From: Clostridiales bacterium
GTDB lineage: Bacteria > Bacillota > Clostridia > Saccharofermentanales > Saccharofermentanaceae
DNA length: 64,000 nucleotides
Assembly: GCA_017478485.1 (NCBI GenBank)
Contig: JAFVDI010000003.1
Location: 248,001 to 312,000, forward strand
Reading direction: 5' to 3'
The translations under genes were made by a program, and so were the position numbers. Positions 8,239-17,538 of this stretch are shown here, in pieces. The notes beneath the pieces were generated by a model. The model ran no database searches. It saw only the letters and a list, made by a program, of their open reading frames with translations, and was not told where the DNA came from. Each line of letters begins with the position of its first letter. Position 1 is the first letter of the stretch.

Positions 8239-9501
8239 ATGTCAGTCAGATTCTATAACTGCAGGATCCTTTCTATGAAGGACGACAAGATAACTGAAGG
8301 CGAACTTTGGACCGAAAATGACAGGATAAGTTATATCGGTCCGGCAAAAGCGCCGTCAGGTGAGAAATTTGACCGTGAGATCGACTGTAAAGGCAACATT
8401 CTGATGCCGGGACTTAAAAATGCTCACACTCATTCGGCGATGACGTTCTCAAGGTCACTGGCGGATGAATACTGTCTTAACGACTGGCTCCACAAGGCCA
8501 TATTCCCGAGGGAAGCAAAGCTCATTCCTGAGCATGTTTACTGGTTTTCCAAGCTTGCTTATGCGGATTATCTCGCAGGCGGTATTACAGCTTGCTTTGA
8601 TATGTATTTCCACAAGGAAGATAATGCCAGGGCAGCGGTGGAGACAGGCTTCAGGCACGTGTTCTGCGGAGCTGCCAATGATTACGGCGGATTTGAGGAT
8701 CTGGAAAGATTTTATAACGAACTTAATTCCTATGATCCTCTGATCTCATTCATCTATGGCTTCCACGCCGAATACACGACCTGCGAAGACAATCTCAAGT
8801 TCATGTCTGAACTCGCGCACAAGTATAAAGCACCTGTGTTTGCACATATCTCCGAGACGGCTGAAGAAGTTGCGGGATGCAGGGAAAGATACGGCGTTAC
8901 ACCTGCCGTTCTTTTCGAGAAACTCGGCATATACGACTTCGGCGGAGGCGGTTTCCACTGCGTTTGGTTCACTGATGAGGACAGGGAGATATTTAAGAAG
9001 AGAGGCCTCTGGTCTGTCTTTAATGCCTGCTCCAACCTCAAGCTGGCGAGCGGCATCACTCCGGTCCATAAGTTCGTCAAAGACGGTATGAATATCGCTA
9101 TCGGAACTGACGGCGCGGGCTCCAACAACGCGCTTTCGATGTTCCGCGAAATGTATCTCGACTGTGTGCTTTCCAATGTTGAGACAAAGAATGCGGCAGC
9201 TGTCGATCCGTTCACGATCCTTAAGGCAGGCACGAGCGGCGGTGCACTTTGCATGGGGCTTACGGACTGTGATGTCCTTGATGCCGGCAAGAAGGCTGAC
9301 ATCATCATGATCGATATGAATAAGCCTTCAATGCAGCCCGAGAACAATATCGTCAGGAACATTGTATACAGCGGTGACAATTCGGTCGTTAAGATGACAA
9401 TGATCGACGGAAAGATCCTTTATGAGGACGGAAAGTTCAATACTCTGGATCTTGATGAAGTAATCCGCGAATGCAACAAGTTCAGGAAAGATCTGGCCTG
9501 A
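8239..9501 (+). CDS. Amidohydrolase, MTA/SAH deaminase-like
   Basis: A 420-residue metal-dependent amidohydrolase resembling 5-methylthioadenosine/S-adenosylhomocysteine deaminases and related aminohydrolases, which deaminate adenine-containing nucleosides. The metal ligands are present: NAHTHSAM (His63, His65), FHAEYTTCE, FAHISETAEE and GTDGAGSNN. The C-terminal part shows the small beta domain typical of the superfamily (GKKADIIMIDM). The ribosome site AGAAGGAGAA precedes the ATG. It ends 7 nt before the ABC exporter genes. Exact substrate cannot be fixed; atrazine chlorohydrolase-like and guanine-deaminase-like enzymes share these motifs. Confidence 0.82.
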   Translation: MSVRFYNCRILSMKDDKITEGELWTENDRISYIGPAKAPSGEKFDREIDCKGNILMPGLKNAHTHSAMTFSRSLADEYCLNDWLHKAIFPREAKLIPEHVYWFSKLAYADYLAGGITACFDMYFHKEDNARAAVETGFRHVFCGAANDYGGFEDLERFYNELNSYDPLISFIYGFHAEYTTCEDNLKFMSELAHKYKAPVFAHISETAEEVAGCRERYGVTPAVLFEKLGIYDFGGGGFHCVWFTDEDREIFKKRGLWSVFNACSNLKLASGITPVHKFVKDGMNIAIGTDGAGSNNALSMFREMYLDCVLSNVETKNAAAVDPFTILKAGTSGGALCMGLTDCDVLDAGKKADIIMIDMNKPSMQPENNIVRNIVYSGDNSVVKMTMIDGKILYEDGKFNTLDLDEVIRECNKFRKDLA

Positions 9502-9508
9502 TCAGATA

Positions 9509-11230
9509 ATGAAACTGATCTTCGACCATGTAGGCAAATACAGAGCGGCTTCGATCTTTAGCCCTGTGTTTAAGCTGCTCGAAGCATGCTTTGAGCTTAC
9601 CGTTCCGCTGATAGTTGCAGGGGTTATCGACAACGGTATCAAGATGAAAGACATGGACTATGTGTGGTCTCATGTTCCGATACTGGTACTCTTTGCAATC
9701 GTCGGTTTTGTAAGCGCCATCACTGCGCAGTATTTTGCTGCCTACGCTGCATGCGGCATCTCATCTGATATAAGAAAGAGCCTTCACGACAAGATACAGA
9801 CACTCTCTGTAAGCGATTATGAGAAGATCGGATCTTCCGGCATCGTCACGCTCCTTACGTCTGATGTTAACCAGATACAGACAGGCATTAACCTGTTCCT
9901 GAGGCTTCTTTTAAGATCGCCTTTTATCGTTATCGGTGCATGCATCATGGCAGCCGTCGTAAAGCCTTCGATGGCATTGATCTTTGCAGGATGTACTTTG
10001 ATCCTTGCAGTTGTGATCGCGCTCAACATGAAGTTTTCGATCGCTCGTCATAAGGAAGCCAGGGAAGGTCTTGATGATCTTGTTAAAAAGACATCGAACG
10101 GAATCACCGGCGAGCGCGTAATAAGAGGTTTTAACAAAACTGCCGATGATTATTTGAAGTTCGAGGAGAAGAGCAGAAAGCTTAACATCTCGCAGACAAA
10201 GGCAGCGGATTTTGCATCCTGGCTCAACCCGCTTACTTATGCAATGGTCAATCTGGCGATTTGCCTTCTCATCTACAGAGGTTCGGTTAATTTCAACGCA
10301 GGAACGCTTACCGACGGACAGGTGGTGGCTCTTTATAACTACATGTCACAGATCCTGATCGAACTCGTAAAGCTTGCCAATCTCATCGTATCCGTATCAA
10401 GGGCGTATGCATGTGTAAAGAGGGCAGAAGGGCTTATGGAGGTCAGGAGTACAGCCAACAACGGAACGGCTGTTCTTCCTTCGTCAAAGCCTCTTTCGGT
10501 ATCTGTCAGGAATGCTTCTTTTACATATCCCGGCAATAATGAGGAATCGGTAAAGGACTTTTCTGTTGAGATTGAACCCGGTGAGACCATAGGTATCATC
10601 GGAAGCACGGGTTGCGGAAAATCAACGGCTGCTTCGCTTATTTCCGGTATATACGACTGTCAGGAAGGCGAGGTCCTGATCGACGGGATCAACATCAAGG
10701 AAATATCGGCTTCGAGCCTTGCGCGATCAATTGGCATGAGCCTTCAAAAGACAAGGCTTTTCAAGGGTTCTCTCAAAGACAATATCACACTCGGAAGGAA
10801 GTCTTTGACTGACAAAGATATTGATGAAGCCGTAATTTCTTCATGCAGCGATGATGTCGTCGCTTCAAAAGAGGAAGGTTTGGATTATGTTATTTCTGAC
10901 GGCGGTGCAGGACTTTCAGGCGGACAGAAGCAAAGGATCGGGATCGCAAGGGCACTTGCGGGAAAACCGGGACTTCTTATTCTTGATGATTCGACATCCG
11001 CACTTGACTGGGGCACTGAGAAAAGGCTTTTGAATAACATCGGTTCGGCTGAATATAAGCCGACGGTCATCCTCATATCCCAGAAGGTCAGGACATGCAT
11101 GAACTGCGACAGGATCATTCTCATGGACGACGGCAGGATCGAAGCTGTCGCGCCTCATGAAGAGCTTCTGAAGATATCCGAAAACTACAGATACATGAAT
11201 TCTCTTCAGATGAAGGGAGGCGCGAAATGA
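9509..11230 (+). CDS. ABC exporter half-transporter with degenerate ATPase site
   Basis: A 573-residue fused permease-ATPase. Six transmembrane segments fill roughly residues 10-300, followed by the nucleotide-binding domain: Walker A GSTGCGKST, signature LSGGQKQR, Walker B LLILDDSTSALD. The catalytic Glu after Walker B is Asp, and the switch His is Gln (ISQKV), so its own Walker site is predicted to be degenerate. That is the hallmark of one half of TM287/288- or BmrC/D-like heterodimeric exporters. The partner overlaps it by 4 nt (ATGA). No good ribosome site precedes the ATG, so translation may depend on coupling to the upstream gene. Substrate unknown: lipid, peptide or drug. Confidence 0.88.
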   Translation: MKLIFDHVGKYRAASIFSPVFKLLEACFELTVPLIVAGVIDNGIKMKDMDYVWSHVPILVLFAIVGFVSAITAQYFAAYAACGISSDIRKSLHDKIQTLSVSDYEKIGSSGIVTLLTSDVNQIQTGINLFLRLLLRSPFIVIGACIMAAVVKPSMALIFAGCTLILAVVIALNMKFSIARHKEAREGLDDLVKKTSNGITGERVIRGFNKTADDYLKFEEKSRKLNISQTKAADFASWLNPLTYAMVNLAICLLIYRGSVNFNAGTLTDGQVVALYNYMSQILIELVKLANLIVSVSRAYACVKRAEGLMEVRSTANNGTAVLPSSKPLSVSVRNASFTYPGNNEESVKDFSVEIEPGETIGIIGSTGCGKSTAASLISGIYDCQEGEVLIDGINIKEISASSLARSIGMSLQKTRLFKGSLKDNITLGRKSLTDKDIDEAVISSCSDDVVASKEEGLDYVISDGGAGLSGGQKQRIGIARALAGKPGLLILDDSTSALDWGTEKRLLNNIGSAEYKPTVILISQKVRTCMNCDRIILMDDGRIEAVAPHEELLKISENYRYMNSLQMKGGAK

Positions 11231-12948
11231 ATAGAAAGAACTTAACACGCCTTCTTTCGTTTTTGAGCGGTTCAGCTGCATTAGCAGTGCTGTCCGTTGT
11301 CATCGGTTTGTTCTATGGAGCAGCAACTGTCGCCATCCCGTATTTTGCCGGCAGAGCTATAGACAGCCTCGGAGAACCGGGATACCTGATCAAGTGTCTC
11401 ATCAATATGCTGTTCCTTCTTGCCTTTGCGGCCGTTTTGCAGTTCGTCATGATAAAGATGAATAACCGGATCTCTTATAAGATCGGTCTTAACCTTCGTG
11501 ATGCCGCATATGCAAAGATGCACAGGGTAAAGATGTCATATATCGACAGCACTTCTTCAGGCAATCTTCAGAGCCTTATAATCAGTGATGTTGAGACTGT
11601 TTCTGACGGAATCCTGCTGTTCCTTAACCAGTTTGCATCAGGCATCTCAACGATACTCATCACGCTTGTGGTTATGTTCTTTATCAACTGGAAGATATCA
11701 CTTATCGTAGTTGTATTTACTCCTGTATCGATCGCCGTTGCATCATTTATTGCTAAGGGTTCATACAAGTCATTTGCCAAGCAGTCGGAGATAAGAAGTA
11801 AACAGACTTCGTTTTCTGCGGAATCGGTAAACAACTTCCGCGAATGTAAGATATATAACGTATCTGACGTCAGGATAGAAGGTTTTGATCAGATCAACGG
11901 ACAGTATAAAGAGACCGCTACTAAGGCCACGTTCCTGTCTTCGATCAGCAACCCGTCATCGAGATTTGTCAATGCGCTGATCTATGCAGGAGTTGTTCTT
12001 ACCGGATGCTTTGCTGGGATCGGCGGAACGATCACGGTCGGCGCACTCACTTCGCTCCTTGCATATGCAAATCAGTTTATGAAGCCTTTCAATGATCTGT
12101 CGGCAGTCTATACAGAACTGTCTGACAGCTTTGCTTGTCTTAACCGCATTTTCGAGCATCTCGACAGAGAAGAGATACCTCAGGAAAAGGTACCCGAAGA
12201 ACTTCCTGACAAAGACGTTCAGTTTGACATCGAGTTCAGGAACATCAGCTTTTCTTATGTACCGGGAAGGCCTGTGCTGAAGGACATTTCGTTCAAAGTG
12301 GGGAAGGGTGAGTCTTTTGCGATCGCCGGCCCCACCGGGTGCGGAAAGACAACTCTCATCAATCTTCTCATGCGTTACTATGAGCCTGATTCGGGAGACA
12401 TCCTGATAAACGGTAAGTCGATCAGGGATATCCCGAGGTCAGAACTTCGCCACTATATCGGATTCGTAACACAGGATACATGGCTTTCCGATGACACCGT
12501 CATGGAAAACATCAGGTTTTCGGGTCCTCACATCACTGATGAAGAGGTCTACGATGCCTGCAAAAAGAGCGGATGCGATTCTTTTATCAGAAAATTGCCA
12601 AAGCGGTATAATGAGATGATAGATAACTCGAGAGACGATATCTCTGAAGGTCAGAAGCAGCTTCTGACGATAGCGAGGGCAATGGCATCTGATCCTTCGA
12701 TAATGATCCTCGATGAAGCTACGTCATCTGTCGACGTCGTTACAGAAGACCGCATCCAGAAGGCTGTCAGAGAGCTTCTGAACGGCAGGACGAGCATAAT
12801 AATCGCGCACAGGCTTTCGCAGATCACGAACTGTGATAAGATCGTCGTCATAGACGGCGGAAAGGTCTCGGAGATCGGATCTCATGACGAGCTTATCGCG
12901 AACGGCGGATTCTACAGCAAGCTTTATGCTTCGTATATATCCGGATAA
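11227..12948 (+). CDS. ABC exporter half-transporter with consensus ATPase site
   Basis: A 573-residue permease-ATPase, the partner of the preceding gene. Six membrane segments are followed by Walker A GPTGCGKTT, Walker B IMILDEATSSVD with the catalytic Glu, and switch His in IIIAHRLSQ. Its signature motif is ISEGQ instead of LSGGQ. In a heterodimer this altered signature faces the degenerate Walker site of the partner, while the partner's LSGGQ completes the active site here. The two genes are the same length, overlap ATGA and complement each other, so they are very probably one exporter. Substrate cannot be read from the sequence. murD follows 11 nt later. Confidence 0.88.
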   Translation: MNRKNLTRLLSFLSGSAALAVLSVVIGLFYGAATVAIPYFAGRAIDSLGEPGYLIKCLINMLFLLAFAAVLQFVMIKMNNRISYKIGLNLRDAAYAKMHRVKMSYIDSTSSGNLQSLIISDVETVSDGILLFLNQFASGISTILITLVVMFFINWKISLIVVVFTPVSIAVASFIAKGSYKSFAKQSEIRSKQTSFSAESVNNFRECKIYNVSDVRIEGFDQINGQYKETATKATFLSSISNPSSRFVNALIYAGVVLTGCFAGIGGTITVGALTSLLAYANQFMKPFNDLSAVYTELSDSFACLNRIFEHLDREEIPQEKVPEELPDKDVQFDIEFRNISFSYVPGRPVLKDISFKVGKGESFAIAGPTGCGKTTLINLLMRYYEPDSGDILINGKSIRDIPRSELRHYIGFVTQDTWLSDDTVMENIRFSGPHITDEEVYDACKKSGCDSFIRKLPKRYNEMIDNSRDDISEGQKQLLTIARAMASDPSIMILDEATSSVDVVTEDRIQKAVRELLNGRTSIIIAHRLSQITNCDKIVVIDGGKVSEIGSHDELIANGGFYSKLYASYISG

Positions 12949-12959
12949 AAGGAGTAAAA

Positions 12960-14453
12960 ATGAGCAATATAAGATTTGATGATTTTGCTGAATATATCAA
13001 AGGCAAAAAAGCCGCTGTCATCGGAGTCGGCATTTCTAACACTCCGTTGATCAGATGGCTTGTTTCACTTGATTGCAAGGTTACGGCATGCGATAAGAAT
13101 ACTTCCGATGATCCTGTTCTTAAAAAGAACATCGAAGCTTTATCAGACATCGCGGACAAGATCGAATGGTCATTGGGCGAGAGCTATCTTTCACATCTTA
13201 ACGATGATTTCTACGACATAGTTTTCAAAACTCCGAAGATGAGATTTGAGACACCTGAACTTGCCGCTCTTAAGGCTAAGGGATCGATCCTGACGACAGA
13301 GATGGAACTCTTCATGAATCTGTGTCCTGCCAAGATCTTTGCGATCACGGGTTCTGACGGCAAGACGACCACAACGACGCTTACTGCTGAGATCCTGAAG
13401 CAGTCAGGTTACAACGTCTGGGTCGGCGGAAACATCGGCACTCCGCTGCTCGATAAGGTCTCACAGATGCGGTCGGATGACATGGTCGTTCTTGAACTTT
13501 CATCATTCCAGCTTCTTGGCATGAAGACACCGGCTGACGTTGCGATAATCACGAATATCACACCGAATCACCTTGATTTTCATAAGGACTATGATGAGTA
13601 TATCCAGGCTAAAGTCAATGTTTTCAGGAATCAGGGACCTTTCGGAAAAGTCATTCTGAACGCAGGCTGCGATCTTACATATGACATGAAGGACGTGGCA
13701 AGAGGCAGAGTGGATCTTTTCTCAGCTGACAAAGCAAACGTAATGAGGACTGATTCTCCCAATTACCGCAGAGCCTATACCGAGAACGGAAGGCTCATCT
13801 ATGATGATAAGGGCGTTAAGACCGACATCTGCGGCACGGATGAGATCTTCATTCCGGGAGAGCATAACGTTGAGAACTTCCTTGCCGCTACATGCGCTGT
13901 TTTCGATTACGTAAAACCCGAAGACATCGCATATGTCGCAAAGAATTTCAAAGGCGTTCCTCACAGGATCGAGTTCATCAGGGAGCTTGACGGAGTCAGG
14001 TGGTACAATTCTTCGATCGATACTTCTCCGAACCGTTCACTGAACACAATGAAAGCCCTTGCGGCACGCAATGAGAAGGGTGTTCTTATCTGCGGCGGTG
14101 CTGACAAGAAGTGCATCTACGATAACCTTGGCGATGCGATACTTAATGTCTGCGACAGGATCATCATCTACGGCTCGAACTGTGATCTTGTAACGGATAT
14201 CATCGAAAAGGAAGCAAACGGCCGCAAGTATGAGATATACAGGATCCCCGATAAGGAAGGCGATGTTTATGAGTTCCCCGAGACAAGGGAAAATGTCATT
14301 AATGCCTATAAGGAAGCCATTTCAAAGGCAAGGGAATGGGCAAAGCCGGGCGAGATAGTAATCATGTCTTCGATCGGCACATCTTACGATCATTTCAGAC
14401 ATTTCGAGCACAGGGGAGACATGTTCAAGGAACTGGTGAACGGTCTTAAATAA
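12960..14453 (+). CDS. murD: UDP-N-acetylmuramoyl-L-alanine--D-glutamate ligase
   Basis: A 497-residue Mur ligase that adds D-glutamate to UDP-MurNAc-L-Ala in cytoplasmic peptidoglycan precursor synthesis. Seen are an N-terminal Rossmann-like domain (AAVIGVGISNTPLIRWL), the ATP loop ITGSDGKTTTT, the central motif ITNITPNHLDFHKDYDEY, and the C-terminal domain with WYNSSIDTSPNRS and LICGGADKK, typical of MurD. It is longer than E. coli MurD (about 440 residues), with extra sequence mainly in the C-terminal domain. The ribosome site AAAAGGAG lies 5 nt before the ATG. It is separated from the usual mur cluster and follows the ABC exporter, possibly in one transcript. Confidence 0.88.
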   Translation: MSNIRFDDFAEYIKGKKAAVIGVGISNTPLIRWLVSLDCKVTACDKNTSDDPVLKKNIEALSDIADKIEWSLGESYLSHLNDDFYDIVFKTPKMRFETPELAALKAKGSILTTEMELFMNLCPAKIFAITGSDGKTTTTTLTAEILKQSGYNVWVGGNIGTPLLDKVSQMRSDDMVVLELSSFQLLGMKTPADVAIITNITPNHLDFHKDYDEYIQAKVNVFRNQGPFGKVILNAGCDLTYDMKDVARGRVDLFSADKANVMRTDSPNYRRAYTENGRLIYDDKGVKTDICGTDEIFIPGEHNVENFLAATCAVFDYVKPEDIAYVAKNFKGVPHRIEFIRELDGVRWYNSSIDTSPNRSLNTMKALAARNEKGVLICGGADKKCIYDNLGDAILNVCDRIIIYGSNCDLVTDIIEKEANGRKYEIYRIPDKEGDVYEFPETRENVINAYKEAISKAREWAKPGEIVIMSSIGTSYDHFRHFEHRGDMFKELVNGLK

Positions 14454-14505
14454 TCTCTTTTGCAGTGCTTTTGTGCTGCACAATGTTTTGAAATTCCTTG
14501 AAAGG

Positions 14506-14534
14506 TTGACCTTTCTGCTTTGGTTATGTTAAAG
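14506..14534 (+). promoter_or_regulatory. Possible promoter for leuA leader
   Basis: TTGACC at 14506 is a good -35 match. The best -10 at 17-bp spacing is TTAAAG, which is weak (3 of 6). It is placed sensibly just upstream of the T-box leader. Confidence 0.35.
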
Positions 14535-14547
14535 TAACCGAAATTGA

Positions 14548-14823
14548 ATAGATAAATGCGGTGAAGGGGAATAGTACTTCATCAGGCGACTTTACAGAGA
14601 GTCTGCGGGTGGTGCGAGCAGACAGGAAGCCGGTTAAGGAACTCGCTCCGGAGCATTCGGTTGAAAGCTTAAAGCAATTAGACTTGAACGGATCTGTCCC
14701 ACGTTACAGGGACACTGATATCGGATAACATCCCGTATCTTGTGAGTGCACGGCCTATGCCGTGAAATAGAGTGGTACCGCGAACGCCCCTTCGTCTCTA
14801 TATTTGAGACGAGGGGGCTTTTT
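14548..14823 (+). ncRNA. T-box riboswitch (leucine) controlling leuA
   Basis: This is a tRNA-sensing leader. Stem I carries the ACAGAGAG box near 14594 and the 3' specifier strand GGAACTCGCTCCGGAGC, where GAA is followed by CTC (14642-14644), a leucine codon. The conserved T-box AGAGTGGTACCGCG lies at 14769-14782. It is followed by a terminator: GCCCC-TTCGTCTC pairs with GAGACGAG-GGGGC (14786-14818), then TTTTT. In the known mechanism, uncharged tRNA-Leu pairs with the specifier and T-box, forms the antiterminator and allows transcription of leuA. The CTC codon and the downstream gene agree. Confidence 0.93.
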
Positions 14824-14847
14824 GATAGGTACAAGGAGGTGCCGGGC

Positions 14848-16524
14848 ATGAACAATAAGAAATATGAGGCTTATCCCACAGTCCCCATGACTGAGCGTAA
14901 GTGGCCGACCAGAGCAATAACACAGGCTCCGATCTGGTGCTCTGTTGACTTGAGAGACGGAAACCAGGCTCTCGAGGTGCCAATGACACTTGACCAGAAA
15001 GTCGAGTTCTTTACCTTTTTGTGCGAGATCGGATTCAAGGAGATCGAGATCGGTTTTCCTGCAGCTTCTGAAACGGATTATAATTTCTGCCGCCATCTGA
15101 TCGATAACGACCTGATCCCCGACGGCGTTGCGATACAGGTACTGACACAGTCGAGACCTCACATCATCGAAAAGACGATGGAGGCTGTAAAAGGCTGTAA
15201 AAAGGCGATAATCCATCTGTATAACTCAACAAGCGCTCTGCAAAGAGACGTGGTATTCGGATTTGCACCCGAGGACTGCATAGATCTGGCTGAAGTCGGT
15301 GCCAGGCTGATCATGGAATACATTGCAAAGGATAACAGCGGGACTGAATTCATACTGGAATATTCTCCCGAGAGCTTTTCTTCTACTGAGCCTGATTTTG
15401 CCGTGCGCATCTGTGATGCGGTATGCGATATCTGGAAACCGACAAAAGAGCATAAGGCCATAATCAATCTGCCTGAAACCGTTGAATATCAGACGGCCAA
15501 CGTTTTCGCTGATCAGGTCGAGTATTTCTGCACTCATACAAGGTGGAGAGATAATATCATTGTTTCTCTGCATACACATAATGACAGGGGTACTGCCGTT
15601 GCAACGTCCGAGTTCGGACTGATGGCGGGCGCTGACAGGGTGGAAGGTACGCTCTTCGGCAACGGTGAGAGGACCGGAAACGTTGATATCATTACGCTCG
15701 CGATCAACATGCTGATGCTGGGCGTAGATCCTAAACTCGATTTTTCGGACATGAACAATGTTATTGATGTTTATGAGGACTGCACCGGAATGAAGGTCGA
15801 GCCGAGGCACCCATGGGCCGGGAAACTCGTGTTTACAGCATTCTCCGGTTCTCACCAGGATGCCATTAACAAGGGCAGAAAGAAGATGGAGGAACGTAAT
15901 TCGACAGTATGGGCAGTTCCTTATCTGCCTATCGATCCTGCCGATGTCGGACGTCAGTACGAGCCTATCATAAGGATCAATTCGCAGTCGGGAAGAGGCG
16001 GAATTTCCTATGTCATGGAAAAGCATTTCGGCATTCATCTGCCGAGAAGCTTCCAGCGCAGTTTCCTGCCTGTTGTTAAGGCTGCCACCGAGGAGAACGG
16101 TTCCGAGAACGAACTGACTCCCCAGCAGATCTTCGACCTGTTCGACGACAAGTATATCAATGTGTTGGAGCCTTACGGCCTGAAGACATTCTCAGAGACT
16201 CAGGATTCGGAGCAGATATCCACAGTCGAGGCGGTCATTACGGACAACGGAGAGAACGTTATTGTCAAAGGTACCGGTAACGGTCTTCTTGACGCCTTTG
16301 TATCTGCGTTTAAGACATACACCGGCGTTGATTTTGAGATCAAGGACTATTCAGAGCACGCTATGAAGAGCGGTTCTGATTCCGCCGCTATCACATACAT
16401 CGAGATCTTGAGCAAAGTTGACGGCAAAACCTATATCGGAGCAGGCGTTTCAAGCTCTGTAACCAAGTCGTCAGTTAGAGCCGTAGTTTGTGCATACAAC
16501 AGAATGATAAAAGTGATAAGATAA
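14848..16524 (+). CDS. leuA: 2-isopropylmalate synthase (LeuA2 type)
   Basis: A 558-residue enzyme that condenses 2-oxoisovalerate with acetyl-CoA, the first committed step of leucine synthesis. The ATG at 14848 is chosen because AAGGAGGT lies just upstream and earlier in-frame starts fall inside the riboswitch. The catalytic barrel shows WCSVDLRDGNQAL, IGFPAASETDYNFC, SLHTHNDRGTAVA and GNGERTGNVD; the C-terminal part (TVEAVITDNGENV, YTGVDFEIKDYS) is the LeuA dimer/allosteric domain. Length and the N-terminal MTERKWP-type segment match the long LeuA2 class. Transcription is controlled by the leucine T-box. No leuB, leuC or leuD is adjacent. Confidence 0.93.
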   Translation: MNNKKYEAYPTVPMTERKWPTRAITQAPIWCSVDLRDGNQALEVPMTLDQKVEFFTFLCEIGFKEIEIGFPAASETDYNFCRHLIDNDLIPDGVAIQVLTQSRPHIIEKTMEAVKGCKKAIIHLYNSTSALQRDVVFGFAPEDCIDLAEVGARLIMEYIAKDNSGTEFILEYSPESFSSTEPDFAVRICDAVCDIWKPTKEHKAIINLPETVEYQTANVFADQVEYFCTHTRWRDNIIVSLHTHNDRGTAVATSEFGLMAGADRVEGTLFGNGERTGNVDIITLAINMLMLGVDPKLDFSDMNNVIDVYEDCTGMKVEPRHPWAGKLVFTAFSGSHQDAINKGRKKMEERNSTVWAVPYLPIDPADVGRQYEPIIRINSQSGRGGISYVMEKHFGIHLPRSFQRSFLPVVKAATEENGSENELTPQQIFDLFDDKYINVLEPYGLKTFSETQDSEQISTVEAVITDNGENVIVKGTGNGLLDAFVSAFKTYTGVDFEIKDYSEHAMKSGSDSAAITYIEILSKVDGKTYIGAGVSSSVTKSSVRAVVCAYNRMIKVIR

Positions 16525-16557
16525 ACAGACTAATTAAGTTTGGAGTCTTAACATTTT

Positions 16558-17418
16558 ATGTGGGATTATTTTGTAGCTTTTATTTTCGGCGTTGTTGAGG
16601 GAATTACCGAGTGGCTTCCCGTCAGTTCGACCGGTCATATGATCATATTGAACCAATTCCTGAAACTCAATGTTTCACCGGAATTCTATGACCTTTACCT
16701 TGTTGTCATACAGCTTGGAGCGATCCTGGCCGTTATGGTCGTTTTCTGGTGGGATATCTGGCCCTTCGGCGTTAAGCGCAACAGCCATCCGCTGTCGGAT
16801 TCAGGTATCGGACGCTGGATAATGAAGGATAAGTTCATCATGTGGTTCAAGATCGCCGTGGCGTGCATTCCCGCAGCGATCGTTGGAGTTCTTTTCGACG
16901 ACTGGCTCGATGAGCACCTTTATAACTATGTTGTCGTTGCGATAGCACTTATCGTTTTCGGCATTGCTTTCATCGTTGTAGAGCACATCATGAAGGACAA
17001 GGAGTTCAAGATCAAGACTGTTGGCCAGATCAACTGGGGTCATGCTTTAATGATCGGTATCTTCCAGCTTCTCGCAGCGGTATTCCCGGGCGCATCAAGG
17101 TCAGGTTCGACGATCGTAGGTTCCTTAGGCATGGGTATCAAGCGCGAGGCTGCGGCGAAGTTTACGTTCTTCCTTGCGATCCCTGTCATGTTCGGAGCAA
17201 GCCTTCTTAAGATCGTTAAGTTCAAAGGCGATGTACAGGGCAGCGAAATCGTGCTTCTGGTCATCGGAATGGTTACTGCGTTCGTCGTCAGCCTCTTTGT
17301 CATCAAGGGTTTGATGAGTTTCATCAAGAAGCACGGTTTTACATGCTTCGGGTGGTACAGGATAGCACTTGGAGTGCTTGTTCTGATCCTTGGTCTGGCC
17401 GGTGTTATCGGGTTTTAA
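16558..17418 (+). CDS. uppP: Undecaprenyl-diphosphatase
   Basis: A 286-residue integral membrane phosphatase (BacA/UppP) that recycles undecaprenyl pyrophosphate to the monophosphate carrier for cell-wall synthesis; its loss gives bacitracin sensitivity in other species. Both conserved active-site segments are present: GVVEGITEWLPVSSTGHMII near the N-terminus and FPGASRSGSTI around residue 180. About seven or eight hydrophobic helices are predicted along the chain. The likely ribosome site TGGAG sits 12 nt before the ATG, a long spacing. It starts 33 nt after leuA and could be read from the same transcript. Confidence 0.93.
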   Translation: MWDYFVAFIFGVVEGITEWLPVSSTGHMIILNQFLKLNVSPEFYDLYLVVIQLGAILAVMVVFWWDIWPFGVKRNSHPLSDSGIGRWIMKDKFIMWFKIAVACIPAAIVGVLFDDWLDEHLYNYVVVAIALIVFGIAFIVVEHIMKDKEFKIKTVGQINWGHALMIGIFQLLAAVFPGASRSGSTIVGSLGMGIKREAAAKFTFFLAIPVMFGASLLKIVKFKGDVQGSEIVLLVIGMVTAFVVSLFVIKGLMSFIKKHGFTCFGWYRIALGVLVLILGLAGVIGF

Positions 17419-17491
17419 TGTTTAGCAGCATTTTCAGGTGTTTTTTGTCCTGAAAAATCAGCCAATTCTGACAATTATATCGCGCGCGTTA

Positions 17492-17500
17492 TGTTATAAT
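17492..17500 (+). promoter_or_regulatory. Extended -10 promoter for the 17539 gene
   Basis: TGTTATAAT is a perfect extended -10 (TGn TATAAT), 39 nt before the proposed start codon. A CTGACA-like sequence lies upstream but at poor spacing. Confidence 0.55.
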
Positions 17501-17538
17501 TTTTAACTGAAAAATAATGCGTAGAGGTTTTTGTTCTT

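Noticed and set aside
14746-14847. Upstream start for leuA
   Set aside because: These 34 codons fall inside the T-box and terminator; AAGGAGGT sits directly before ATG 14848.
15226-16038. Long reverse-strand reading frame (270 codons) inside leuA
   Set aside because: It lies wholly antisense to a well-supported gene, has no ribosome site and its translation resembles no protein family.
17431-17456. Terminator after uppP
   Set aside because: TTTTCAGG and CCTGAAAA form a stem with a 10-nt loop, but no T tract follows on the + strand.
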